From positions 1 to 64,000 of the forward strand of contig JADJPR010000018.1 of the NCBI GenBank assembly GCA_016713135.1: 64,000 nt of DNA, in the 5' to 3' direction. Origin of the DNA: Rhodanobacteraceae bacterium. Its GTDB lineage: Bacteria; Pseudomonadota; Gammaproteobacteria; Xanthomonadales; SZUA-5. Shown here in pieces: positions 15,028 through 23,110 of this stretch; position 1 is the first letter of the stretch, and each line of letters opens with the position of its first letter. The translations under genes and the position numbers were made by a program. Below the pieces are notes generated by a model. That model made no database searches, was not told the DNA's origin, and worked only from the letters and a program-made list of their open reading frames with translations.

Positions 15028-15525
15028 TCACCCGGCATGTAGCCGTACACCCGACACCAGCACGCCGTCCACGTCCGCGTAGATCCAGTCATCAGGCGCG
15101 ATGGTGCAGCCGGCGAATTCCACCACGCGGCCTGCATGGCCGGTGTGCAGGCCCTTCTCGCTCTTGCGCGGATGGGGGGCGAGCGCCTTGATGCCGATGG
15201 CGTGCTGGACCAGCTCGGCCAGGTCGCGGACGCAGCCATTGACGATGATGCCGGCCCAATTGTTGCGCCGCCCGAGCTCGGCCAGCATGCCGCCTACCAG
15301 CGCGCAGCGCAGCGAGCCGCCGCCATCCACCACCAGCACCCGGCCGTCGCCCGGGGTTTCCAGGGTGGCGCGCACCAGTGCGTTGTCTTCGAATACCTTG
15401 AGCGTCACCGCGCGCCCGTGGAAAGCGGTCACGCCGCCGAAATCGCGAAAGACCGGCGCCAGCGCGCGGGCTTCAGGGTGGGCATCGGAAAGGTCGGTGG
15501 TGGCGAGCGTCACGGGCGGGGCCAT
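15028..15525 (-). CDS. rraA: RraA-family protein, regulator of ribonuclease E activity
   Basis: 165 residues from ATG 15525, the standard RraA length. It begins MAPPVTLATTDLSDAHPEAR and contains VFRDFGGVTAFHGRAVTLKV, DGGGSLRCALVGGMLAELG and the highly conserved GIIVNGCVRDLAEL. RraA binds RNase E and inhibits its action in E. coli; related proteins can be aldolases, but the length and signature match the regulator group. The open frame extends upstream into a MITE-like element and would add about 48 residues; the internal ATG matches the family start and is preferred. Single gene on the minus strand, followed by an AAAAGTG hairpin. Confidence 0.93.
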   Translation of the reverse strand: MAPPVTLATTDLSDAHPEARALAPVFRDFGGVTAFHGRAVTLKVFEDNALVRATLETPGDGRVLVVDGGGSLRCALVGGMLAELGRRNNWAGIIVNGCVRDLAELVQHAIGIKALAPHPRKSEKGLHTGHAGRVVEFAGCTIAPDDWIYADVDGVLVSGVRLHAG

Positions 15526-15545
15526 CGAGTGCAATGCCCACGATT

Positions 15546-15785
15546 CTAGTGTCCCCTGCCATTCGTTGGTTGAAGAAATTTCCGATGCATTTTGGCCCGA
15601 GGCGAGGCGAGAGGAGGGTGAAACCGGCGGCTTGCGCGGCATGCCGCGCGCCGGCTTGGACGCCCGCAACTGGTTGCGGGCCGGAACCGGAGGTCATGGC
15701 AGGGCTATGGCGACGACGAGCAACGCCGCATCGGTGCAAAATTCATCGGAAATTTCTTCAACTTAATTACGGAACACCACACTAG
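15546..15785. mobile_element. MITE-like element, copy 1
   Basis: About 240 bp, bounded by CTAGTGT and ACACTAG-like ends (CTAGTGTCCCCTGCCATT on the left, CACCACACTAG on the right), with an internal perfect palindrome GCGCGGCATGCCGCGC and the hairpin CCCGCAACTGGTTGCGGG. A second copy, clearly homologous over its whole length, is at 58206-58444. No transposase is encoded. It starts 21 bp before the rraA start codon. Confidence 0.75.
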
Positions 15786-15802
15786 GCCGGGATTCCGCCG
15801 CA

Positions 15803-15965
15803 CCTGATTCGTACCAATCCTCATCGCGGGAGCGCCCCAAGAGCAACAGCGTTTGGACAAGGTCCAAACCCACGCACAGCAAGCTCGCGGTATCTGTGGG
15901 TTCGGACCTTGTCCGAACGCTTCGCATCGCCAGTCCATCGGCGATGAGGATTGGTACGAATCAGG
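15803..15965. mobile_element. 163-bp inverted-repeat element with nested hairpins
   Basis: CCTGATTCGTACCAATCCTC plus ATCGC at 15803-15827 is repeated in perfect inverted orientation at 15941-15965. Inside, GTTTGGAC/GTCCAAAC (15850-15870) and TTCGGAC/GTCCGAA (15900-15918) form two further small hairpins. It carries no ORF and looks like a MITE or a REP cluster. Only one copy is in the window. Confidence 0.7.
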
Positions 15966-16053
15966 CCGCCGCAAGTGCGAGCGCGCCCCCGGAAACGGCC
16001 GTGGGCGGCCCCTTGCGGGTGCCGCCCACGGCTTGCGTTGATCGCTTGCAGCG

Positions 16054-17655
16054 TCAGTTGTTGCGCGAACGAGCCACCGGGAAGTCACCTTGCTGTCCCG
16101 CCGGCACTTCCAGCGGTGTCGCCGTGTTGGTCGAGCGACGGACGATGAACTTCGATTCGCCCGGCGTGGAGCTCGGGCGCCACACAGCGTAATCGTCCAG
16201 GCCGTCGCCGTCATAGTCGCCGGTGAGAATGAAATCGATCCCGGAATTCCCGAGTATCACCGTGGGTTGCGCCACGCCCGTCACTGTCTCCCGGGTGGTC
16301 CAGTTGATCGAGCCCATGACGCCGCGTGCCACTGTAATGTCGCCGCGCAGATTGCCCGCATGGTTGCCCGGGACGATTACATCCGAGGGTGTGCCGAAAT
16401 TCGTGTCCAGGAAATTGAAGCCCGAGGTGCCGTCGAACAGGCGGAAACGTCCATTGCCGCCGCCGCCATTCGTCTGGACGCCGATGTCTGCACGCGTGTC
16501 GCCGTTGAGATCGATGCCGCCGGTCGGGAATGCGCCGTTTTCGCCAGCGACAAGGGTGCGGATCTGCCCGGTCGAAGACAGCCGAATCAGGAAAAATGAC
16601 GGGTTTCCGGCCGAGGCGCCTTCGCGATACATCGTGGCATCGGTCACGCCGTCGCCGTCATAGTCGCCCATGGTGTTCGGGTTGTCGCCGGACTGGCCAT
16701 GCGGGATCAACAGGTTGAAGTCCGCCGGCCGCGAGGAACGCCGCACGTACAGCATGCCCTCGGCTGCGCGCCAGACGGCCAGGTCGGCAATGCCATCGCC
16801 GTCATAGTCGCCATCAAGGAAGAAGTCCGAGGCGAGGCCATGCGGGAAAATGAAGGTGGCGCCAGTGCCGCTTCCCGTGCTTTCCAGGATGGTCCAGGTG
16901 ATCTGGCCATTGGCCCCGCCGCCGGTGTTGCGCAGCGTGGCGAAATCGCTGCGGCCATCGCCGGTGTAGTCGAAGAATGCCTTCTTGCAGATGCCGGCGG
17001 CGGCCGATGCGGCGGCTCCCGGGCCGTTCGACACGGTCTCGAAGCCGGACGCGAACATCGACGGCGCCGGCTCCAGCGTCAGGGTGGCGGAATTCACCGA
17101 GCCAGTGTCGTTGTTCGCCGTGTCGACAATGTTGACGGTCCAGTTGCCGCTGGCCTGCGCCGAGCTCAGGCCACCGAAGGCCAGGTCCAGATGGGTGGAG
17201 CAGCCGCCGACATCGGAGACACCGGGAGCGCCGGCGGTGCTGGTGCGATAGGCGCCCTCGGGGATGGTTTGCGACGTCGACAGCGGCTGGGCCGTGGCCC
17301 AGAGGTCGCCGCCCAGGGCGTCGTCGAACACGTAGAAGCCACCCAGGTTCGAGCTCGCGCCCAGGCTGGTGGAGCGCTTGTTGCCGACTTTCGCAAGGAT
17401 GACCAGGCGCGCGATTCCCGACGGCGCATTCAGCGTGATCCGCAGGTCGCCCACGTAGGTGTGGGTCAGGTTGAGGCTGAGCCGGACATGCTTCAGCGGC
17501 CCCTGGAAACCGGTGGTGTTGAAATTGACGGTGCGGCCCTGGGGATCGTTGTCCGGGATCGCGCCCACGCCGGTGCCGGCGTAGTCCACCGCACTTGCGG
17601 CGCCGGTCGCCAGCAAGCCGAGTGCCATCGTCCAACCGCGCAGTGTCGTCGTCAT
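16054..17655 (-). CDS. Secreted protein with P-domain and FG-GAP/VCBS repeats
   Basis: 533 residues from ATG 17655 with a clear signal peptide (MTTTLRGWTMALGLLATGAA-SA). Residues about 25-205 match a proprotein convertase P-domain (HVRLSLNLTHTYVGDLRITL, GNWTVNIVDTANNDTGSV), normally the C-terminal part of subtilisin-like proteases, but no protease is fused here. The rest consists of five FG-GAP-type repeats with calcium-loop patterns DYTGDGRSDFA, DYDGDGIADLAVWR, DYDGDGVTDATMYR, DLNGDTRADIG and DYDGDGLDDYAVWR, predicting a beta-propeller. It is probably exported to the surface or medium; partner or substrate unknown. Single gene, divergent from the cyclophilin gene. Confidence 0.85.
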   Translation of the reverse strand: MTTTLRGWTMALGLLATGAASAVDYAGTGVGAIPDNDPQGRTVNFNTTGFQGPLKHVRLSLNLTHTYVGDLRITLNAPSGIARLVILAKVGNKRSTSLGASSNLGGFYVFDDALGGDLWATAQPLSTSQTIPEGAYRTSTAGAPGVSDVGGCSTHLDLAFGGLSSAQASGNWTVNIVDTANNDTGSVNSATLTLEPAPSMFASGFETVSNGPGAAASAAAGICKKAFFDYTGDGRSDFATLRNTGGGANGQITWTILESTGSGTGATFIFPHGLASDFFLDGDYDGDGIADLAVWRAAEGMLYVRRSSRPADFNLLIPHGQSGDNPNTMGDYDGDGVTDATMYREGASAGNPSFFLIRLSSTGQIRTLVAGENGAFPTGGIDLNGDTRADIGVQTNGGGGNGRFRLFDGTSGFNFLDTNFGTPSDVIVPGNHAGNLRGDITVARGVMGSINWTTRETVTGVAQPTVILGNSGIDFILTGDYDGDGLDDYAVWRPSSTPGESKFIVRRSTNTATPLEVPAGQQGDFPVARSRNN

Positions 17656-17832
17656 GTCGCCTGTCCTTGTTTGCCGAGTCGAGGTGTTGCGCTCGCCGGG
17701 GTGCGTGGCGTGGCCGGGCGAGTGCGTTCGACAAGGGGAACGCGCATTCGACAGGGAACCGGACATGCGGCGCGTGCGGCCCATTTCGGCGAGAATCTGT
17801 TATCACTCGCGCCCTCAGCCTGACAGGAGTCC

Positions 17833-18438
17833 ATGACCATGTTCCGCACCGCCGCTGCCATCGTCCTGATGAGTCTCGCCGCCACCGGGTGGGCGCAGAC
17901 CCCGAATCCGAAGGTCCTGATCAAGACCAACCAGGGCGACATCACGGTCGAACTGGATGCCGCCAAGGCGCCGAAGTCGGTCGAGAACTTCGTGGCCTAT
18001 GTGAAGGCCGGCCAGTACGACGGCACGATCTTCCACCGCGTGATCGACAATTTCATGATTCAGGGCGGCGGCTACACCACCGAACTGGTGCCGAAGGGCG
18101 GCGAGCGCGCCCCGATCCAGAACGAGGCGACCAACGGCCTGTCGAACCTGCGCGGCACGCTGGCGATGGCACGCACCATGGATCCGCATTCGGCGACCAG
18201 CCAGTTCTTCATCAACGTGGTCGACAACAAGGCGCTGGACCATGTCAGCACCGCCGACGGCCGCACCTGGGGCTATGCAGTGTTTGGCAAGGTGATTTCG
18301 GGAATGGAGGTGGTCGACAAGATCAAGGTGATGCCGACCAGCCGGTTCTCGCCCGAGTTCGCAAACCTGCCGCGGCCATACGTCGTGATCGAGAAGGCGA
18401 CGCTGGTGGAGGAAGCCGCAGCCAAGCCGGCGCAGTAA
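17833..18438 (+). CDS. ppiA: Periplasmic peptidyl-prolyl cis-trans isomerase, cyclophilin type
   Basis: 201 residues from ATG 17833, preceded by AGGAG. Signal peptide MTMFRTAAAIVLMSLAATGW-AQ, then a single cyclophilin domain with TNQGDITVELDAAKAPKSVE, FHRVIDNFMIQGGG, the SATSQFFINV active-site stretch and WGYAVFGKVISGMEVVD. It catalyses proline isomerisation during folding of exported proteins. Five bases later lpxH follows, so the two are probably co-transcribed, an arrangement seen with cytoplasmic ppiB in other gammaproteobacteria. The symbol ppiA reflects the signal peptide; naming it a secreted PpiB would be equally fair. Confidence 0.93.
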   Translation: MTMFRTAAAIVLMSLAATGWAQTPNPKVLIKTNQGDITVELDAAKAPKSVENFVAYVKAGQYDGTIFHRVIDNFMIQGGGYTTELVPKGGERAPIQNEATNGLSNLRGTLAMARTMDPHSATSQFFINVVDNKALDHVSTADGRTWGYAVFGKVISGMEVVDKIKVMPTSRFSPEFANLPRPYVVIEKATLVEEAAAKPAQ

Positions 18439-18445
18439 GCCGGTG

Positions 18446-19174
18446 ATGGGCGCGGTCTATTTCGCGTCCGATCTGCACCTGACGGCGGTCGAAGACCCGG
18501 TCTTCGACCGCTTCGTCGTTTTCTGCGCGCGCGTGGCTGCCGATGGCAGCGCGCTGTACCTGCTGGGCGATGTGTTCGAGGCCTGGGTCGGCGACGATGA
18601 CGATGCGCCGCTGGGCGGGGCGGTCGCCGCCCGGTTGCGCGCGCTCAGCGATGCCGGCGTTGATGTGGCGTTCATGCATGGCAATCGCGATTTCCTCGTC
18701 GGCAGCGACTTCGCCGCCCGCGCCGGCGCGCGGCTGCTGGGCGAGGTCGAGTTGATCGAAATGGCCGGCCGGCGTGTCGCGCTGCTGCACGGCGACACCC
18801 TTTGCACCGACGACCTGAAGTACCAGACGGTGCGTCGCCAGTTGCGCGATCCGCGCTGGCAACAGGCTTTCCTGGCGCAGCCGCTGGCCGCGCGGCGCGC
18901 CTTTGCCGCCCAGGCGCGCGCCGAGAGCGCCTCGCATACGGCGATGGCCGCGGCAGAGATCATGGATGTGAACCCGGGCGCCGTGTCCGCGCTGCTCGCG
19001 GAGGGCAATGTGGACTGGATCATCCACGGCCATACCCACCGCCCGGCGGTGCACTGCCTGGATGGCGAACGCAAGCGCGTCGTGCTCGGCGACTGGCCGC
19101 GCGCGGCGTCCTGGCTGCGGGTGGAGGGCGATTCCGCAGTGTTGCATTTCGAGGGGCGCGAGGTGCCCGCGTAG
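18446..19174 (+). CDS. lpxH: UDP-2,3-diacylglucosamine pyrophosphatase
   Basis: 242 residues from ATG 18446 (a GTG directly before it is also possible). Calcineurin-like phosphoesterase with the expected metal-binding series: FASDLHL, YLLGDVFEAWVGDD, FMHGNRDFLVG, LLHGDTLCTDD and IIHGHTHRPAVH. LpxH removes UMP from UDP-2,3-diacylglucosamine to make lipid X in lipid A synthesis, at the cytoplasmic face of the inner membrane. Length matches the family (about 240). Probably in one transcript with the upstream cyclophilin gene, as is common. Confidence 0.95.
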   Translation: MGAVYFASDLHLTAVEDPVFDRFVVFCARVAADGSALYLLGDVFEAWVGDDDDAPLGGAVAARLRALSDAGVDVAFMHGNRDFLVGSDFAARAGARLLGEVELIEMAGRRVALLHGDTLCTDDLKYQTVRRQLRDPRWQQAFLAQPLAARRAFAAQARAESASHTAMAAAEIMDVNPGAVSALLAEGNVDWIIHGHTHRPAVHCLDGERKRVVLGDWPRAASWLRVEGDSAVLHFEGREVPA

Positions 19175-19211
19175 GCCGCTGTATCGCGCAGCGATTCAGC
19201 GGCAGGGATTG

Positions 19212-19985
19212 TCAGCGCAGCAACGCAAACGGCACCGGCAGCAGCAGCCACAGCGCCAACTGGCCGAGGATCAGGCCCATCCCGGATTCGTTCGCGTACA
19301 CATCGCCGATGGTCTTGTCGCCGCGCGCCAGCGGGCGCAGCCAGAGCCAGTCGCGCACGCACTGGATGGCGAAAGCTGTTGCCAGCGGGAGCTGGCGCCA
19401 GCCCGCGTATTCGGGGTTGATCAAACGCCAGCCGGCGACGAAGGCCCACAGGAAACAGCCGGTGAAGATCGCCAGGATGATGATGCCGGGCCAGGCCATC
19501 TCCTTGCCTTCGCCTGGCTGCAGCACCATCACCAGGACCAGCATCAGCAGCAGTGCGCTGACATCGACGATGGTGATCTCGATCAGTGCATTCGCCAGCG
19601 CGTGGCCCGCATCGCCCCAGCCCTGGGTGGCGAACAGCAGCGTGGGTGCGAGCAGCCAGGCCAGGTTCCACGGATTGCGTCGCGCCTGCGCCATGCGCTG
19701 GTTGTGCGCGCCGACCGCGAACATCTGCCACACCAGGATCAGGACCCAGCCGGTCAGCACCGCCGGCATGGCCTGGTCATGGGCAACCGCGAGCAGCGCC
19801 AGGTAGCCGCACCAGGGCAGCAGCCACAGCCAGGCGAGCTCCAGCCGCTCGCCCAGCGTGCGCCGGGCGTGGTCGCGACTGACCACCGCGACATAGGCAT
19901 CGAAGACCCGTCGCTTGAGCGCCTCGCTGCGGGCGCGCGCCGCGGCGATCCGGGACTTCTCGTCGGCGTGGCCGGGGTCAGCCAC
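19212..19985 (-). CDS. Hypothetical inner-membrane protein, 257 aa
   Basis: GTG start at 19985, overlapping the glmU stop by eight bases, so it is coupled to glmU. After a charged N-terminal helix (about 1-45) there are six or so hydrophobic segments, among them LAWLWLLPWCGYLALLAVAH, AVLTGWVLILVWQMFAVGAH, ALLLMLVLVMVLQ and GIIILAIFTGCFLWAFVAGW. The C-terminus LGQLALWLLLPVPFALL is also hydrophobic. I see no transporter or enzyme signature and do not recognise the family. Co-transcription with glmU hints at an envelope role but does not show one. Confidence 0.7.
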   Translation of the reverse strand: MADPGHADEKSRIAAARARSEALKRRVFDAYVAVVSRDHARRTLGERLELAWLWLLPWCGYLALLAVAHDQAMPAVLTGWVLILVWQMFAVGAHNQRMAQARRNPWNLAWLLAPTLLFATQGWGDAGHALANALIEITIVDVSALLLMLVLVMVLQPGEGKEMAWPGIIILAIFTGCFLWAFVAGWRLINPEYAGWRQLPLATAFAIQCVRDWLWLRPLARGDKTIGDVYANESGMGLILGQLALWLLLPVPFALLR

Positions 19986-21351
19986 GCTTGATCGGCCGCT
20001 TCCAGCCCTTGACCGTCAACTGCCTGGCGCGCGCCACGGTCAGTTCGCCCTCGGGCGCATCCTTGGTGAGGGTGGAGCCCGCGCCGATGGTCGCGCCCGG
20101 GCCGATGCTGACCGGGGCCACCAGCGAGGAATTGGAGCCGATGAAGGCACCGTCGCCGATGCGGGTCTCGTGCTTGTTCACCCCGTCGTAGTTGCAGGTG
20201 ATGGTGCCGGCGCCGATGTTGACGTTGGCGCCGACCACCGCGTCGCCGAGGTAGCTCAGGTGGTTGGCCTTGGAGCCCTTGCCGATGCGCGCCTTCTTGG
20301 TCTCGACGAAATTGCCGACATGCGCGCCGGTTTCCAGATCGGTCCCCGGGCGCAGCCGCGCGAAGGGGCCGATGCGGCAATGCCCGCGGGTGGTCACCCC
20401 GTCCAGGTCGCAGTGCGCCAGCACCTCTGTGCCGGAGGCCAGGTGGCAGTCGCGGATGCGCACGAAGGGCCCGATGCGCACGCCGTTGCCGAGCGTCACG
20501 CGGCCCTCGATGAGCACATTCACATCGATCTCCACGTCGCGGCCGAAGGCCAGTTCGCCGCGCAGATCGAAACGCGCGGGATCGGCCAGGCGCAGCCCCT
20601 CCTTGCACAGCGCGCGCGCCTGGCGCCGCTGGAAGTGGCGTTCCAGTTCCGCCAGCTGCCAGGCGTCGTTGGCGCCGAAGGCTTCGTGCGCGTCGCTGCA
20701 CGGGATCGCCAGCGCCGGCGCAGCGTCGGCGCTGGCCAAGGCGAACACATCGGTGAGGTAGAACTCGCCCTGGGAATTGTCCGGCCGCACCTGGGAAAGC
20801 CAGCCCCGCAGCGCCCCGCACTGCGCCGCCACCACGCCGGTGTTGACCATCCGCACCCGGCGCTCCTCGGCGCTGGCATCGCGTTCCTCGACGATCCGCG
20901 TCACCCGGCCGTTGGCATCGGTCAGCACCCGGCCGTAGCCGTGCGGATCGTCCAGGTGCGCGGTGAGCACGGCCAGGCGCGTCGGCGCCTCGATCAGCGG
21001 CCGCAGGGTCTGGCCCGTCAGCAGCGGAACATCGCCGTACAGCACCAGCACGCGCGCGTCCGAATCAATGTGCGCCAGCGCCAGCGACACCGCATGCCCG
21101 GTGCCGCGCTGCTCGGCCTGGTGCACCCAGCGCAGATCGCAGGCATCGTCGTAGGCCTCCATCAGCGCGCCGCCGCGATGGCCGTAGACCACGTGAATGG
21201 CCTGCGGTGAGAGTTCGCGCGCGGCGGCCAGCACGTGATCGAGCATCGGGCGACCGGCCAGTGGCACCAGTACCTTGGGCAGGTCCGAGCGCATGCGCTT
21301 GCCTTCGCCGGCGGCGAGGACGATGACGTGGAGCGGCTGGGTCGGGAGCAT
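19978..21351 (-). CDS. glmU: Bifunctional UDP-GlcNAc pyrophosphorylase / GlcN-1-P acetyltransferase
   Basis: 457 residues from ATG 21351, the standard GlmU length. The N-terminal uridylyltransferase domain carries VIVLAAGEGKRMRSDLPKVL, QRGTGHAVSLAL, YGDVPLLTGQTLRPLIE and GEFYLTDVFALA. The C-terminal left-handed beta-helix has hexapeptide repeats and the acetyltransferase signature KGSKANHLSYLGDAVVGANV followed by IGAGTITCNYDG. The enzyme makes UDP-GlcNAc for peptidoglycan and lipopolysaccharide in the cytoplasm. First gene of a two-gene unit with the membrane protein that overlaps its stop. Confidence 0.97.
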   Translation of the reverse strand: MLPTQPLHVIVLAAGEGKRMRSDLPKVLVPLAGRPMLDHVLAAARELSPQAIHVVYGHRGGALMEAYDDACDLRWVHQAEQRGTGHAVSLALAHIDSDARVLVLYGDVPLLTGQTLRPLIEAPTRLAVLTAHLDDPHGYGRVLTDANGRVTRIVEERDASAEERRVRMVNTGVVAAQCGALRGWLSQVRPDNSQGEFYLTDVFALASADAAPALAIPCSDAHEAFGANDAWQLAELERHFQRRQARALCKEGLRLADPARFDLRGELAFGRDVEIDVNVLIEGRVTLGNGVRIGPFVRIRDCHLASGTEVLAHCDLDGVTTRGHCRIGPFARLRPGTDLETGAHVGNFVETKKARIGKGSKANHLSYLGDAVVGANVNIGAGTITCNYDGVNKHETRIGDGAFIGSNSSLVAPVSIGPGATIGAGSTLTKDAPEGELTVARARQLTVKGWKRPIKRG

Positions 21352-21423
21352 CGATGCCACCTGGGAAGAAGGAAACCCGGGATTATCCACCGCGGCAACC
21401 GCCACTGCTTGCCCGGGATCAGG

Positions 21424-21954
21424 TCAGGACGACACCCGCGCCACCCCGTCGACCACCTCGAAACGGAAGCGCATGTCGAAGCGGAAAGGGCGGGTCTGCT
21501 CGCCCACCACCTGCTGGCCGTCCGGCTCGCCGTTGCCGTCCGCATCCGGGCCGTCGGCCCACTCGATCACGCGGAAAGGTTCGAAGCGCCACCGCATCAC
21601 GGCCTCGCGCACCGCAGCGAGGAAGCGCGCATCCGGCGTCCCGGCGCCTTCCAGCGGATCCACCCGCGCGACACGCCCTTCGCGGTCCACCACGATGCGC
21701 ACGCTGACCGATTGCGGCGGCAGGCGTGCCGCGATGAGTTCCGCCGGGTAGACCGGCGACAGGTTGCCGGCGCGCTGCATCGGCGGCTCGTGCACTTCAT
21801 CGGGCTCGGGCTCTGCGACCAGCGTGCCGGGATCCAGGATCAACTCGCCCGACACGCGTCCGGAAGCGGCCGGCTCCGGCGGCACTGGCGGCTGGCTCGC
21901 GCAAGCGGCCAGCATCGCCAGCGCGGCGAGCGCGCAATGCCTCAGGCGGCGCAA
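21424..21954 (-). CDS. TonB-like C-terminal domain lipoprotein
   Basis: Probable start TTG 21954, inside the end of dusB (13-base overlap); no ATG is available that keeps the signal sequence. The N-terminus LRRLRHCALAALAMLAAC has a lipobox LAAC with Cys18 as the lipidated residue. The mature part contains YPAELIAARLPPQSVSVRIV followed by REGRVARVDPLEGAG and AVREAVMRWRFEPF, the pattern of TonB C-terminal domains. There is no long proline-rich spacer and no ExbB/D gene nearby, so a stand-alone TonB-like lipoprotein is more likely than a classical energy transducer. Translational coupling to dusB is suggested by the overlap. Confidence 0.7.
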   Translation of the reverse strand: MRRLRHCALAALAMLAACASQPPVPPEPAASGRVSGELILDPGTLVAEPEPDEVHEPPMQRAGNLSPVYPAELIAARLPPQSVSVRIVVDREGRVARVDPLEGAGTPDARFLAAVREAVMRWRFEPFRVIEWADGPDADGNGEPDGQQVVGEQTRPFRFDMRFRFEVVDGVARVSS

Positions 21955-22922
21955 GCCAGGGTCTCCCCGGCCAGCCAGCGCTCGGTGAACGCATATTGCG
22001 CGTCGGCACAGTCGAAGCGCACTACCGCCTGGCGGAAGGCCTCGCCGTCCGCGCGGGTTTTCGCGTACCAGCCCAGGTGCTTGCGCGCGATGCGCAGCCC
22101 GTGGTGCTCGCCGTAGAAGTCGTACAGGTGGCGCAGATGGCCGAGCAGGATGCCTGCGGTCTCCGCATCGGAAGGCGGCGCCAGTTCCTCGCCGGTGGCC
22201 AGGAAATGTGCGATCTCGCGGAAGATCCACGGCCGGCCCTGCGCGGCGCGGCCGACCAGCACGCCATCGCATCCGGTGGCGTCGAGCACCGCGCGCGCCT
22301 TGGCCGGGGAATCGATGTCGCCATTGGCGAGCACCGGGATCGACAGCAGCGATTTCACCTCGGCGATGGTGGCGTACTCGGCCTCGCCCTCGTACATGTC
22401 CTCGCGCGTGCGCCCGTGGATCGCCAGCGCGGCGATGCCCGCTGCCTGCGCGATGCGTGCGATCGCCGGCGCGTTCTTCACCGCGCGGCACCAGCCGGTG
22501 CGGATCTTCAGCGTGACCGGCACCGGCACGGCGGCGACCACCGCATCCAGGATGCGTCCGACCAGTGCCTCGTCACGCATCAGCGCAGAGCCGGCGTCGA
22601 CCTTGCACACTTTCTTCGCCGGGCAGCCCATGTTGATGTCGATGATGTCGGCGCCGTGGTCGACATTGAAGCGCGCCGCCTCGGCCAGCTGTGCCGGGTC
22701 GTAGCCGGCGATCTGCACGCTGATCGGCGCCGGTTCCCCCGCGTGATCCATGCGCCAGCGGCTCTTCTTGGTGTCCCACAGGCGCGGGTCCGAGGTGGTC
22801 ATTTCGGACACGGCCAGCCCCGCGCCCAGCCGCTTGCACAGCAGCCGGAACGGCTTGTCGGTGACCCCGGCCATCGGAGCGAGGATCACGGGCGGGGAGA
22901 TGAGGTGGGGGCCGATGTTCAC
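21942..22922 (-). CDS. dusB: tRNA-dihydrouridine synthase, DusB type
   Basis: 326 residues from GTG 22922 (VNIGPHLISPPVILAPMAGV). The frame continues upstream through a GAGGGCAC repeat array, but those residues (PSCPRALV) are repeat-encoded and the GTG matches the family start. FMN-binding TIM barrel with APMAGVTDKPFRLLCKRLGA, the catalytic-Cys signature NMGCPAKKVCKVDAGSALM, HGRTREDMYEGEAEY and NGDIDSPAKARAVLDATGCD followed by GRAAQGRPWIF. It reduces uridines in the tRNA D-loop. Its usual partner fis is not next to it here; a TonB-like lipoprotein overlaps its end. Confidence 0.95.
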   Translation of the reverse strand: MNIGPHLISPPVILAPMAGVTDKPFRLLCKRLGAGLAVSEMTTSDPRLWDTKKSRWRMDHAGEPAPISVQIAGYDPAQLAEAARFNVDHGADIIDINMGCPAKKVCKVDAGSALMRDEALVGRILDAVVAAVPVPVTLKIRTGWCRAVKNAPAIARIAQAAGIAALAIHGRTREDMYEGEAEYATIAEVKSLLSIPVLANGDIDSPAKARAVLDATGCDGVLVGRAAQGRPWIFREIAHFLATGEELAPPSDAETAGILLGHLRHLYDFYGEHHGLRIARKHLGWYAKTRADGEAFRQAVVRFDCADAQYAFTERWLAGETLACAA

Positions 22923-22927
22923 GGGAA

Positions 22928-23110
22928 GCACGAGGGCACGAGGGCACGAGGGCACGAGGGCACGAGGGCACGAAACAGCAGGCGGCCCGCGGTGTCAACC
23001 GGCTCGGTCCATAGGACCCATTTGGCGAGGTGAATCTGAAGGCGGGGGGCAATGAGAACCGCGAGGACTGCTCTCACGTGCCCTCGTGCCCTCGTGCCCT
23101 CGTGCCCTCC
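22928..23110. repeat. GAGGGCAC hairpin between dusB and leuB
   Basis: Left arm 22928-22973 with five GAGGGCAC units, right arm 23078-23110 with four GTGCCCTC units, about 104 bases between. The left arm begins six bases before the dusB start codon; the right arm contains the last 11 codons and stop of leuB. The array therefore touches two genes. Confidence 0.85.

Noticed and set aside
15028..15669. Longer RraA reading from 15669
   Set aside because: The extra 48 residues are encoded by the MITE; the internal ATG gives the normal family length.
22928..23110. CRISPR array
   Set aside because: Repeats are 8 nt, directly adjacent and inverted between arms, with no spacers of uniform length and no cas genes.
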